Origin: Prionace glauca
Lineage: Eukaryota > Chordata > Chondrichthyes > Carcharhiniformes > Carcharhinidae
NCBI GenBank assembly: GCA_037974335.1
Contig: CM075724.1
Span: 71,666,850-71,730,849, forward strand
DNA: 64,000 nucleotides
Reading direction: 5' to 3'
In this document: positions 9,530 to 21,394 of the stretch, piece after piece
Layout of the letters: the number at the start of each line of letters is the position of its first letter
How positions within the stretch are numbered: position 1 is the stretch's first letter
Position numbers and translations under genes: made by a program
Notes under the pieces: generated by a model
The model's database searches: none
Seen by the model: only the letters and a program-made list of their open reading frames with translations
Told to the model about the DNA's origin: nothing

Positions 9530-11012
9530 CTTGTGGTTATTTTCCAGACGTCGCTGGATTCCGGGGAAGTGCCGGAAGATTGGAAAACGGCTAATGTTAC
9601 GCCGTTGTTTAAGAAGGGTGCCAGGCAAAAGGCGGGGAATTATAGGCCGGTTAGTTTAACGTCTGTGGTAGGTAAAATGTTAGAAACCGTCATTAAGGAG
9701 GAAATAGCGAGGCATCTTGAGGGGAATTGCTTGATAGGGCGGACGCAACACGGTTTCATTAAAGGGAAGTCGTGTCTGACAAATTTACTGGAGTTCTATG
9801 AGGATGTGTCTAGGGCAGTGGATGGAGGAGAGCCGGTGGATGTGGTCTTTCTGGATTTTCAGAAGGCGTTTGACAAGGTACCTCACAAGAGGTTATTGCA
9901 GAAGGTCAGGGGACATGGAGTTGGGGGTAGGGTGTTAGCGTGGATAGAGGATTGGTTGTCAAATAGGAGGCAGAGAGTGGGGGTCAATGGATGCTATTCG
10001 GATTGGCGGTTGGTGACTAGTGGGGTGCCCCAGGGGTCGGTGCTGGGGCCTCAGCTATTTACCATTTATATAGATGATCTGGAGGAGGGAACCGAGTGCA
10101 GGGTGTCGAAATTTGCTGATGACACCAAGATTGGGGGAAAGGCAAATTGTGCGGAGGGTGTGGAGAGTCTGCAGAAGGATCTAGATAGGCTGGGCGAATG
10201 GGCCAGGAAATGGCAAATGGAATTCAATGTTGGCAAGTGTGAGGTGGTCCACTTTGGTAGGAGGAATGGTAGGAAGGACTATTACTTACGGGGCGAAAAA
10301 CTGCAGCAGGCGACGGTGCAGAGGGACCTCGGGGTCCTTGTGCATGAGTCGCAAAAACCCAGCTTGCAGGTGCAGCAGGTGGTCAGGAAGGCGAATGGGA
10401 TGCTGGCCTTCATAGCGAAGGGGATTGAATATAAAAGTAGGGAGGTCTTGCTGCAGTTTTGGGCGCCGCACCTGCGCAAGGATGTTTTGGCCCTGGAGGG
10501 AGTGCAGAGGAGGTTTACTCGGCTGATACCGGAGTTGAGGGGATTGAGCTATGAGGAGAGGCTGAATAAACTAGGCTTGTACTCGTTAGAGTTTAGAAGA
10601 ATGAGGGGAGATCTCATTGAGACGTATAAGATGATGAATGGGATGGATAGGATAGAGGTGGAGAGACTGTTCCCGCTCAAAAAAGACAGTAGGACTAGGG
10701 GGCACAGCCTCAAGATAAAGGGGGGGCGGTTTAGAACAGAGTTGAGGAGGAACTTCTTCACTCAAAGGGTGGTGAATCTCTGGAATTCTCTGCCCGTTGA
10801 AGTGGTGGAGGCTGCCTCGCTAAATATTTTTAAGAAACGGGTTGATGGGTTTTTGATAAGAGAGGGGATTAAGGGTTATGGGGAGAGGGCGGGAAGGTGG
10901 AGCTGAGTCACGACAGATCAGCCATGATCTTATTGAATGGCGGGGCAGGCTCGAAGGGCCAGATGGCCTACTCCTGCTCCTATTTCTTATGTTCTTATGT
11001 TCTTATGTTCTT
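9530..11012 (+). mobile_element. Family-A CR1 (A2), innermost and youngest insertion of the nest
   Basis: Fourth level, 5'-truncated before the reverse transcriptase. A single frame from about 9,533 to 10,906 covers [50 protein letters not shown] and the C-terminal region to GERAGRWS. The 3' end is four copies of ttcttatg. It is almost the same as 56,728-58,235 on the other strand. Fifteen codons ([15 protein letters not shown]) are missing, apparently a deletion between tgcag repeats. The host B element reads gaggacttg on the left and ttgtcagttg on the right, so the duplication is about 3 bp. Confidence 0.9.
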
Positions 11013-12168
11013 GTCAGTTGAGGTAGTATGGGCTGAGATTAGAAATAGGAGAGGAGAGGTCACCCTGTTGGGAGTCTTTTATAGACCACCTAAAAGTTCT
11101 AGAGAGGTTGAGGAAAGGATTGCGGAACACAATCCTGGCTAGGAGTGAAAGTAATAGGGTAATTGTTATGGGGGACTTTAACTTTGCGAATATTGATTGG
11201 AATTGCTATGGTTCTAGCTCGTTAGAAAGGTCAGTGTTTGTACAAAGCGTGCAGGAAGGTTTTTTGACTCAGTATGTAGATAGGCCAACTAGAGGTGAGG
11301 CTATATTGGATTTGGTGCTGGGAAATGAGCTAGACCAGGTGCTAGACTTGGAAGTTGGTGTGCAGTTTGGTGATAGTGACCACAATTGGTTACGTTCACC
11401 TTAGTGATGGGAAGGGATTGGAATGAACCTCGGGTCAGTAGTTTTAGCTGGGGTAAGGGTAATTATGAGGCTATTAGGACTGAATTAGGAAGCATAGATT
11501 GGATTAGGAGATTACAGGGACTGGGGACGTCCGAAAGGTGGAGTTTTTTCAAGGAGCAGCTACTGCGAGTCCTTCATAGGTATGTCCCTGTCAGGCATGG
11601 AGGAATTGGCTGATCTAGGGAACCGTGGTGCACTAAAAGAGTTGAGTCGATGATTAAAAAGAAAAAGGAGGCTTATGTTCGGATGAGATTTAAGGGCTCA
11701 GGTAGTGCATTAGAAAGGTTTAGATTGGCTAGGAGGGAAGTTGAAGAGTGAGTTAAGAAGGGCTAAAAGAGGACATGAGAAGACTTTGGCTGATAGAATT
11801 AAGGAGAATCCTAAGGCGTTCTATAGGTATGTCAAGAATAGAAGGTTGGTCAGGGCAAGATTAGGGCCAGTTACAGACAGCAGAGGGAAGTTGTATGTGG
11901 AACCGGAAGAGATTGGAGAAGCATTGAACCAATATTTCTCTTTGATGTTCACGCAGGGGGACATGAATATAGCTAAGGAGGACACTGGGTTGCAGGGTTG
12001 TAAAATAGACAGTATTACGGTTGATAAGGGGGATGTGCTGGATATTCTTGAGGGGTTGAAAATAGAGAAGTCCCCTGGTCCGGATGGGATCTACCCTAGG
12101 ATTCTCTGGGAGGCTAGAGAGGTGATTGCAGAGCCTCTGGCTCTGATCTTCAGGTCGTCATTGGTCTC

Positions 12169-12577
12169 CGAATTACCTCACACTTCTCCGCATTAAATTT
12201 CATCCGCTACCTCTCGGCCCAGCTCTGCAACCTATCTAAGTCTCCCTGCAGACTATGACACCCTTCCTCACAATCTACCACACCTCCGACTTTGGTGTCA
12301 TCAGCAAATGTACTAATCCACCCAACTATACCCTCATCCAGATCATTAATTAAGATTACAAACAGCCGTGGCCCCAAAACAGATCCCTGAGGTATACCAC
12401 TCGTAACCGAACTCCATGATGAATATTTACCATCAACCACCACCCTCTGTCTCCTATCTGATAGCCAATTTCTGATCCAATTTCCTAGATTACCCACAAT
12501 CCCATACGTCTGCATTTTCTGCAGAAGCCTACCATGGTGAACCTTATCGAACGCCTTACTAAAATCCATATATACCA
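12169..12577 (-). mobile_element. Inverted piece of family-B reverse transcriptase inside element B
   Basis: Reads on the minus strand as [28 protein letters not shown] and [10 protein letters not shown]. It corresponds to about 13,722-14,129 of the same element turned around. It sits exactly between the two copies of the duplicated 865-bp segment. Confidence 0.85.
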
Positions 12578-13442
12578 CATATTGGATTTGGTGCTGGGAA
12601 ATGAGCTAGACCAGGTGCTATACTTGGAAGTTGGTGTGCAGTTTGGTGATAGTGACCACAATTGGTTACGTTCACCTTAGTGATGGGAAGGGATTGGCAT
12701 GAACCTCGGGTCAGTAGTTTTAGCTGGGGTAAGGGTAATTATGAGGCTATTAGGAGTGAATTAGGAAGCATAGATTGGATTAGGAGATTACAGGGACTGG
12801 GGACATCCGAAATGAGGAGTTCTTTCAAGGAGCAGCTACTGCGAGTCCTTCATAGGTTTGTCCCTGTCAGGCATGGAAGAATTGGTAGATCTAGGGAACC
12901 GTGGTGCACTAAAAGAGTTGAGTCGATGGTTAAAAAGAAAAAGGAGGCTTATGTTCGGATGAGATTTGAGGGCTCAGGTAGTACACTAGAAAACTTTAGA
13001 TTGGCTAGGAGGGAAGTTGAAGAGTGAGTTAAGAAGGGCTAAAAGAGGACATGAGAAGACTTTGGCTGATAGGATTAAGGAGAATCCTAAGGCGTTCTAT
13101 AGTATGTCAAGAATAGAAGGTTGGTCAGGGCAAGATTACGGCCAGCTACAGACAGCAGAGGGAAGTTGTGTGTGGAACCGAAGGAGATTGGAGAAGCATT
13201 GAACCAATATTTCTCTTCGGTGTTCACGCAGGGAGACATGAATATAGCGGAGGAGGACACTGGGTTGCAGGGTTGTAAAATAGACAGTATTACGGTTGAT
13301 AAGGGGGATGTGCTGGATATTCTTGAGGGGTTGAAAATAGATAAGTCCCCTGGTCCGGATGGGATCTACCCTAGGATTCTCTGGGAGGCTAGAGAGGTGT
13401 TTGCAGAGCCTCTGGCTCTGATCTTCAGGTCGTCATTGGTCT
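12578..13442 (+). repeat. Second copy of an 865-bp internal duplication
   Basis: Repeats 11,304-12,168 at high identity. Both copies share the same lost base in the endonuclease (caattggttacg, where the copy at 52 kb has an extra base) and the same stop in gaagagtgagttaag. Shared damage means the duplication is local, not two separate insertions. Confidence 0.82.
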
Positions 13443-14880
13443 CTGGTTTAGTCCCAGAGGATTGGTGGATAGCGAATGTTGTCCCATTGTTTAAGAAGGG
13501 GAACAGAGACTTTGCCGCAAATTATAGACCGGTGAGTCTTACTTCTGTTGTGGGCAAGGTTTTAGAAAAAAATATTAGGGATAGGATTTATAGTTATTTG
13601 GAGTGTAATGAATTGATTAGAAATAGTCAGCATGGTTTTGTAGTGGGTAGGTCGTGCGTTACTAACCTTATTGAGTTTTTGATAAGGTGACCAAAGAGGT
13701 GGATGGGGGCAAGGCAGTTGATGTGGTATATATGGATTTTAGTAAGGCGTTCGATAAGGTTCACCATGGTAGGCTTCTGCAGAAAATGCAGACGTATGGG
13801 ATTGTGGGTAATCTAGGAAATTGGATCAGAAATTGGCTATCAGATAGGAGACAGAGGGTGGTGGTTGATGGTAAATATTCATCATGGAGTTCGGTTACGA
13901 GTGGTGTGCCTCAGAGATCTGTTTTGGGGCCACTGCTGTTTGTAATCTTAATTAATGATCTGGATGAGGGTTTGGTTGGGTGGATTAGTAAATTTGTTGA
14001 TGACACCAAAGTCGGAGATGTGGTAGATTGTGAGGAAGGGTGTCATAGTCTGCAGGGAGACTTAGATAGGTCGCAGAGCTGGGCCGAGAGGTGGCGGATG
14101 GAATTTAATGCGGAGAAGTGTGAGGTAATTCACTTCGGTAGGAGCAACAGATGTGTCGAGTATAGGGCTAACTGGAGGACTTTGAATAGTGTGGATGAAC
14201 AAAGGGATCTACGTATATGTGTACATAGATCCCTGAAAGTTGGGAATCAAGTAGATAAGGTTGTTAAGAAGGCGTACGGTGTCTTGGCGTTTATTGGTAG
14301 GGGGATTGAATTTACGAGTCGCAGCGTCATGTTGCAACTGTACACTACTCTGGTGCGGCCGCACTTGGAGTACTGTGTGCAGTTCTGGTCCCCATATTAC
14401 AGGAAGGATGTGGAGGCTTTGGAGAGGGTGCAGAGGAGGTTTACTAGGATGTTGCCTGGTATGGTGGGGAGGTCCTATGAGGAGAGACTGAGGGATTTGG
14501 GGTTGTTTTCGTTGGAAAGAAGGCGGCTAAGAGGGGATCTTATTGAAACATATAAGATGATTAGATTTTTAGATAGGGTGGACAGTGATAGCCTTTTTCC
14601 TCGGACGGAGAAAGCTAGCACGAGGGGGCATGGCTTTAAATTAAGGGGGGGTAGCTACAGGACGGATGTCAGGGGTAGGTTATTTACCCAGCGGGTGGTG
14701 AGGGATTGGAATGCCCTGCCTGCTGCTGTTGTAAATGCGCCTAGTTTGGGGGCGTTTAAGAGATCTGTGGATAGGTTTATGGACGAAAAGGGATTGGTAT
14801 AGGCTAGTGAGTCATTATTTTTGTAACTGGGCAGAAGGGCCTGTTCTGCGCTGTAATGTTCTATGAACTATGTTCTATGA

Positions 14881-15280
14881 ATGAGGGGAGATCTTATTGA
14901 GACGTATAAGATGATGAATGGGATGGATAGGATAGAGGTGGAGAGACTCTTCCCGCTCAAAAAAGACAGTGGGACTAGGGGGCACATCCTCAAGATAAAG
15001 GGAGGGCGTTTTAGAACGGAGTTGAGGAGGAACTTCTTCACTCAAAGGGTGGTGAATCTCTGGAATTCTCTACCCGTTGAAGTGGTGTAGACTGCCTTGC
15101 TAAATACTTTCAAGAAGCGGGTTGATGGGTTTTGATAAGAGAGGGGATTAAGGGTTATGGGAGAGGGCCGGAATGTGGAACTGAGCCACGACAGATCAGC
15201 CATGATCTTATTGAATGGCGGGGCAGGCTCGAAGGGCCAGATGGCCTACTCCTGCTCCTATTTCTTATGTTCTTATGTTC
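14881..15280 (+). mobile_element. Family-A CR1 (A1), 3' part
   Basis: Resumes exactly where 8,146 stopped. It reads [20 protein letters not shown] to NLWNSLPVEVV, then the 3' UTR and a ttcttatg repeat end. A stop at the end of the Trp-Asn-Ser-Leu-Pro block breaks the frame. Confidence 0.88.
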
Positions 15281-15585
15281 ACTGTTTGCTGTGCAGACAC
15301 ATGGATTTGGGCCAGTGCATGTGGGAGTTTGCGCATTCTCCCCGTGCTTACGTGGTTTTTCCCCGGGTGCTCCGTTTTCCTCCCACGCCCCAGGGATGTT
15401 CTTTTGGGCTGATTGGAAGTGATGAGTTGTCTCTGGATTAGTTTCTCTCAATGTGGATGGCCATAAAACAATGGATGACGGTCGTGGGTGGAGAGGGGGG
15501 GGGGAATGATAGTGTTGAGGTGGCGGCGGGGGATCATTGGGCCGAGGGGCCTGTTTCCCGGGCTGTTTTTTGTTCTTTGTTCTTT

Positions 15586-15631
15586 GACTACGGTAAGAAG
15601 GAATCTAACTATTGTGACTTCACATGCAGAG
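15586..15631 (+). repeat. Right long target-site duplication of the nested block
   Basis: Partner of 6,429-6,474; see that entry. Confidence 0.75.
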
Positions 15632-16330
15632 TAATTTCCATTAATGAATCTCACACTACCAATATCTTGGAGGGTTACGATTTATTGGAAAGTCACATAG
15701 ACTACGCATAAAAATATGTTGGGTACAAGAACTATTCAGAGGCTAGGGATGCTGCAGCGAGTTACTCGTCCGCTGAGTCCAGAACACCTGTCCGCCATCA
15801 AAAAGGTATACGTAATGTGATGGAGTATCTTCTATGGTCTGGATGAATGCAGCTCAAATGTTGCTAAATTAGATAATCGGATTCAGAAATGAACTGCCGC
15901 TTAATTTGCATCACGTTCACAAATATTCCATCCTTCTAACATGGACGGACAATTCAGCAATGTGTACCATGCAAGAGATGCGCTGCTGTAAATTCCCAGA
16001 GTCTCTGAGACAGCACGTTCGAAGCTAATCACTGCTCCGATCTGGAAGGACAAGGGAATCCAGAATATGGAAACATCAGCTCCGAACACTTTCCCTTCAA
16101 GTCACTCACCAACCTGGCGTGGGACGACATCACCGTTCCTTCACTGTCGCTGGGTCAAAATCCAAGGACTCCCTCCATAATCGTACCGTGCCTGTAAATG
16201 CACCACATGGACTACAGCAGTTCAATAAAGACGTTAAGTCCCATATTATGAAGGGCAATAAAGATGGACAATAAATCCCGGAATTGCCAAATATTCCCAC
16301 ATCGTGTAAACTTATAAAAAGATTTGTGAA
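15632..16330 (+). mobile_element. Old LINE fragments (C-terminal region and 3' tail)
   Basis: Words such as ttcagaggctagggatgctg, ggatgaatgcagctcaaatg, caccgttccttcactgtcgc and ggacaataaat match the older LINE family of 4,530-5,145 and 37,990-41,490. It is diverged and without open frames. Confidence 0.6.
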
Positions 16331-17821
16331 GTTCAAAGTGCTTTTGAATAACTGGTAGATGTAGCAAATTTAAACTTAACAACACTTATTCTCAGTTTTG
16401 GACCAATGTCCTGGAGGCTAAAATAAAGAAGTATTTGTATTGATCGTAACTGGTGACGTTGTTTGTTGCAGTAATGTCGGAGAAAACCTGGTTATTGAAT
16501 GATTTTGGTCGTCAATTGCTACCAAAGGGGAGGAAGGAGTGGAGTAGGGGTAGGAAGGAGGGGAATGGGGGGAAGAAGGAGAGGAGTGGGGAAGGAAGGG
16601 CGGGAGTGGAGGGAGGAAGGAGGGGAGTCCCAAATGTCTCAGCCCCTGAATCTGCACAACAGGTTTGAGGTTCTTGCTCCCAGTGTGGACAAGAACGAGG
16701 ACTGCAAGGCGGATGAGCAAACTGCAAACGGTATAATAGTGCAGAGAGCCATCGAAGCAGAAGAAGTAAAGAGAAATGTAGCGGCAGTTAGGCATAGTGT
16801 AGTCAGGGGTATAGACACTGTCCTTTGTGACAAGGATAAATAATCTTGAAGGTTGTGTTGCCTGCCTGGTGCTCGGGTACAGGATGTCTGATCTGGGCTG
16901 CAGAGGAACCTGGAGTGGGAGGGTAAGTATCCAGTTGTTGTGGTTCATGTAGGCGCCAATGACATATGCAAAATTGGAACTAAGAATCTTGAAAGGAGTA
17001 CGAAAAAGTGGGAAGCAAATTAGAAGCAGAACCAACAAAATGTTTAAATCTGGATTACTGCCTGAACCACATGCAAATTGGTGCAGAGTAAATGAGATTA
17101 TGCAGGTCAAGGCGTGTCTGAAGGAATGATGTGGCAGGAATGGGTTCGAATTTATGGGGCATTGACGCAGATGAGAGCTGTTCAGATGGGATGGACTTCG
17201 TTTGAATCGTGCTGGAACCAGAGTCCTGGCAAATCGTGTAAATAGCGCTGTAGATAGGGCTTTAAACTAATTAGTGTCCGGGGGGCGGGGGGGTTGCGGG
17301 GTGTGCCGGGGGGGGGGGGGGGGTGGAAGAGTGTGCAGGGGTAGGGGGAATTACAAAACCTAAAGTAAAAGAGAGGTTACAAGCGCAGATTAATGTTGAC
17401 GACATTCCACTCATTAAAGGAGAAAGAGTCATGGGAGAGGTTCGTAGCGTTTCCACAAATAGGGTCCAAATTAAGACTGGCATAAATATACTTTACCTGA
17501 ATGAATGAAGCATTCGAAAGAAAGTGAATGAACTGATTGCACAAATCAGCACAAATGAGTATGGTCTAGTGGCCATTATGGAAACGTGGTTGCAGGGTGA
17601 CTGGGACTGGGAACTAAACATCCAGGGTATCATACATTTAGGAAGGATAGACAGGTGGAAAAAGTAGGTGTGGTAGCTCTGTAAATAAAGGATAACATCA
17701 GGGCAGTAGTAAGACAAGATGTAGGGCTCAACGAGCAAAAACTGGAATCATTGTGGGTGGAGATAAGAAATAGTAAGGGGAAAAAGTCACTGGTGGGTGT
17801 GGTCTATAGGCCCCCAAATAA

Positions 17822-18262
17822 TAGAACAAAGAACAAAGAACAAAAAACGGCCCGGGAAACAGGCCCTTTGGCCCAATGAGCCCATGCCGCCATTTTAACA
17901 TTACCAGTCCCCGCTCCACCCATGACCCTTATCTATTGTTCATGGCATTCCACATTGAGGGAAACTAATTTAGGGTCTATTTATTACTTCCAATCAGCCT
18001 AATAGCACATCTTTGGGGTGTGGGAGGAAACCAGAGCACCCGGAGAAAACCCACACAAGCACGGGGAGAATGTGCAAACTCCCACGGACACTGGCCCAAA
18101 TCCATGTGTCTGCACAGCAAACAGTGATAGTCACTGAGGTGTCGTGTTGCCCAGCATCTGGTCCAGTTTAAGTGCACGCTAATGACATGAAGTACTAGGT
18201 TATTCTCGAACATCCAAGAGCAGCCCTAGTATGACCCATCACATGTATGCCCCTCGTTGGAC
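17822..18262 (-). mobile_element. Family-C CR1 3' UTR, inserted in element D
   Basis: Reverse complement of 24,870-25,335: aacaaagaacaaaaaacggc at one end, cgtatgcccctcgttggac-type sequence at the other. It splits the VVYRPPNN segment of element D's endonuclease. Confidence 0.85.
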
Positions 18263-18489
18263 AATTTTAAGGTGGGGCAGGCTATAAACAAGCAAATAAT
18301 TGATGTGTGCAAAAAGAGAACAGCGATAACTATGGGGGATTTTAATCTGCATGTTGATTAGTTAACTCAAGTCGGATGCAGTGGGCTTGAGCAAGAGTTC
18401 ATCGAATGCTGTCGGGATAGTTTCCTTGAACAGTATGTTACAGAACGTACGAGGGAGCGAGTTATCTTAGATCTGTTACTGTGTAACGA

Positions 18490-18677
18490 CAGTAAAAAGT
18501 CAGACAACACCAGGTTTTAGTCCAATCTATTTATGTGATAATATACTCACAAGCTTTCGAGAGTCCCCTCGAAAGCTTGTGAGTATATTATCAAATAAAT
18601 AGGTTGGACTAAAACCTGGTGTTGTCAGACTTTTTACTGTGTTTACGCCAGTCCAACGCCGGCATACCCACATCATG
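18490..18677 (+). mobile_element. Short hairpin element with 12-bp target duplication (copy 2)
   Basis: A 188-bp insertion in element D, with flanks actgtgtaacga at 18,478-18,489 and 18,678-18,689. Two long arms form a near-perfect inverted repeat centred on ctcgaaagcttgtg. The right end is the unpaired sequence to cggcatacccacatcatg. Confidence 0.9.
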
Positions 18678-21012
18678 ACTGTGTAACGAGGCAGATAGAA
18701 TTACGGATCTTCTTGTGAGGAATCCTTTTGGGACAAGTGATCACAATATGGTTGAATTTCTGATGCAGATGGAGGGTGAGAAAGTAGGGTCCCAAAGCAG
18801 TGTCCTCTGCTTGAACAGAAGGAGGTATGATAAGATGAGGGCAGAATTGGCTACTGTAGATTGGGGGTGCGGATTGGTTAATAGGACAGCTGAGGAACAG
18901 TGGAGAATTTTTAAGGAGATCTTTTTCCGTACTCAGCAGAAATATATTCCAATGGTAAAGAAGGACTGTAAGAATAGGGATAACCAGCCGGGGATATCGA
19001 AGGAAATAAAGGAGAGTATTAAATTAAAAACCAATGCGTACAGAGCGGCTAAAAATAGTAGGGAATTGGATGATTGGGAAAGATTTAAAAAACAACAAAG
19101 AATGAGTAAGAAAGCGATAAAGAAAGGACAGATAGAGTATGAAGCTAAACTAACTCTAAATAGAAAAAAGATATTAAAAGTTTTTTACAAATACATTAAG
19201 AAGAAGAGACTGGCTAGAGCGAATGTTGGACCCTTGGAGGACAAGAGCAGGGATTTAACAGCAGGTAATGAGGAAATAGCTGAGACTTTAAATAAGTTTT
19301 TCGTGTCGGTCTTCGTGGAGGAGGACACAAATAGCTTACCAAATATTGAAGATAGCGGGTTGGTAGAGGATGAGGTCCTTAATACAATTACTGTTACTAG
19401 ACAGGTAGTGCTTAGTAGACTAATGGGACTGAAGGTATACAAAACCCAGGGACCGGATAGAATGCTTCCCAGGGTTCTGAAAGAAATGGCAGAAGTAAAA
19501 GCAGATGCTTTAGTAATTATTAATCGAAATTTGCTGGACTCTGGGGAAGTGCTGGTGGATTGGAATTCAGCTAATGTTACGCCGCTGTTTAAAAACGGTA
19601 GCAGACAAAAGGCAGGGAACTGTTGACTGGTTAGCTTAACATCCGTAATTGGAAAAATGCTAGGATTCTCCATCAAAGAAGAAATAGCAAGACACCTAGA
19701 AAAGAATGGTTTGATCAAGCAGACGCAGCACGGATTCATGAAGAGGAAGTTGTGTTTAATAAATTTACTGGATTTTTATGAAGATGTGACTCGTGCGGTA
19801 GACAGAGGGCGACCAGTGGATGCGGTGCTTTTAGGTTTCCAGAAGGCATTCAGTAAGGTGCCTCACAAAAGTCTGCTGCAGAAGGTTAGGGTACACAGAG
19901 TTGGGGGTGAAGTGTTAGCGTGGATTGAGGATTGGTTATCTAAGAGGAAGCAGATAGTTGGAATCAATGGATGCTTTTCTGGTTGGCAGTTGGTGACTAG
20001 TGGAGTGCCACGGGGATTGGTGCTGGGGCTTCAACTGTTTACAATATACATTGATGATCTGGAGGAGGGAGCTGATTGTAGGTTATCAAAATTTGCTGAT
20101 GGCATGAAGATGAGTGCAAAAGTGAATTACGTGGAGGATGCGGAAACTCTGCAGAGAGATCTGGATAGGCTGAGTGAGTGGGCGAGGACCTGGCAGATGG
20201 AGCATAACGTTAGTGAATGTGAGGTTATCCACTTTGGTAGAAATAATAGTAGGGGGGAATATTATTTAAAGGGTGAAAAACTGCAGCATGCTACTGTGCA
20301 GAGAAACCTTGTGCACAAATCGCAAAAGCTCAGTCTGCAGGTGCAGCAGGTGATCAAGAAGGTGAATGGAATGTTGGCCTTTATAGCGAGGGGGATAGAA
20401 TATAAAAACAAGGAGGTCTTGCTGAAACTGTAGAAGGCCACAACTGGAGTACTGTGTGCAGTTTTGGTCCCCTTATTTGCGTAAGGATATATTGGCCTTG
20501 GAGGGAGTACAGAGAAGGTTCTCCAGGCTGATACCGGAAATGAGGGGGTTGGCTCATGAGGAGAGATTAAAGAGACTGGGCCTGTACGCGTTGGAGTTTA
20601 GAAGGCTGGGGAGCGGGGGTGGGATCTTAAACAGACTTTCAAGATAATGAAGGGGCTAGATAGGGTAGAAGTAGAGAGATTTTTTCCGCTTAGAAGGGAA
20701 AACAGAACAAGAGGGCACAGCCTCAAAATGAAGGGGTGGGGGACAGTTTAGAACGGAGTTGAGGAGGAACTTCTTCACTCAACGGGTGGTGAATCTCTGG
20801 AATTCTCTGCCCATTGAAGTGGTGGAAGTTGAATATGTTTAAGTCCCAGGTAGATAGATTTCTGATAGACAAGGGAATTAAGGGTTATGGGGAGAAAACG
20901 GGAAAGTGGAACTGATCCACTTTAGATCAGTCATGATCTTATTCAATGGTGGGGCATGCTCAAAGGGCTAGAAGGCCTACTCCAGCTCCTATTTCTTATG
21001 TTCTTATATTCT

Positions 21013-21393
21013 TACGTAACTCTCAACTGCCTGTGGGCAACTAGGATGGACAATAAATGTGGGCCAGCATGAATTGCTTTCTCTGCTTACCCCGTCCAAA
21101 GCCGGCATCTCCACATCATAGCCAGCAAAGCACATGTCTAATGAATAAAAAGAAACTGTGACCTGTACCACCTAGAAGGACAAGGGCAGCAGACACTTGA
21201 GAACATCACTACACGGTTGTTCCCTTCAAAGTCTTTCACCATCCTGACCTGGGAATATATCACCATTCCTTCACAGTCACCTGTGTCCAAATCCAGGAAT
21301 TAATCCCCGAACAGCACTGAAGATGTGCACACATCTGAGAATGCAATGGTTGAAGAAGACAGCTTGTTACCACTTTTTCAAAGGCAAATATTT
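21013..21393 (+). repeat. Mosaic 3' flank shared with 47,165-47,560
   Basis: Contains an old LINE tail (gcaactaggatggacaataaat), a Penelope-type end piece (aaagccggcatctccacatcat), and more of the LINE tail (caccattccttcacagtcac). The same order and junctions occur inverted at 47,165-47,560, beside the related element there. Confidence 0.75.
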
Positions 21394-21394
21394 A

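Larger units (their letters stand above)
8147..14880 (+). mobile_element. Family-B CR1 LINE, near full length but rearranged
   Basis: Third level of the nest. It carries a 5' UTR, a whole ORF1 (8,255-9,175), a G-tract, and ORF2 with the APE endonuclease start (LKCVYFNARSIRNK). A2 interrupts ORF2 at 9,530-11,012. The endonuclease resumes as VVWAEIRNRRGEVTLLG, followed by the linker, the reverse transcriptase (13,121-14,802) and a 3' end with ttctatg repeats. The segment 11,304-12,168 is repeated at 12,578-13,442, with an inverted piece between. Stops and frame changes break ORF2. The host A1 is interrupted between agaagaatga and atgaggggag, a 4-5 bp duplication. Confidence 0.85.
6473..15585 (+). 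mobile_element. Family-C CR1 LINE, outer shell of a four-level nest
   Basis: The left part (6,473-7,054) holds the C-terminal end of ORF2 ([45 protein letters not shown]) and the start of a long 3' UTR. The right part (15,281-15,585) continues that UTR and ends in ttgttctttgttcttt. At 24,780-25,340 the same UTR is uninterrupted, and its gactatcactgtttgctg bridges the two parts here exactly. Everything between 7,055 and 15,280 is therefore a later insertion. The copy is 5'-truncated in the reverse transcriptase and cannot move by itself. Confidence 0.85.
16515..21012 (+). mobile_element. Element D, CR1 related to family A, degraded
   Basis: Contains ORF1 remnants (LNLHNRFEVLAPS, then a broken esterase around HVGANDI), a G-rich junction at 17,280-17,325, the endonuclease start (ISTNEYGLVAIMETWLQGD), the linker frame 18,715-19,626, reverse transcriptase frames 19,657-20,433 and 20,456-20,647, and a ttcttatg-type 3' end. 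KFADGMK replaces the catalytic FADD, so the copy is dead. It is interrupted by a family-C tail at 17,822-18,262 and by a hairpin element at 18,490-18,677. Its relative on the other strand at 47,562-53,885 shares the 3' flank. Confidence 0.82.

Noticed and set aside
10980-11012. Short direct repeats (ttcttatg) that could suggest a repeat array or CRISPR
   Set aside because: They are the normal tandem 3' ends of CR1 elements and recur at each family-A end.
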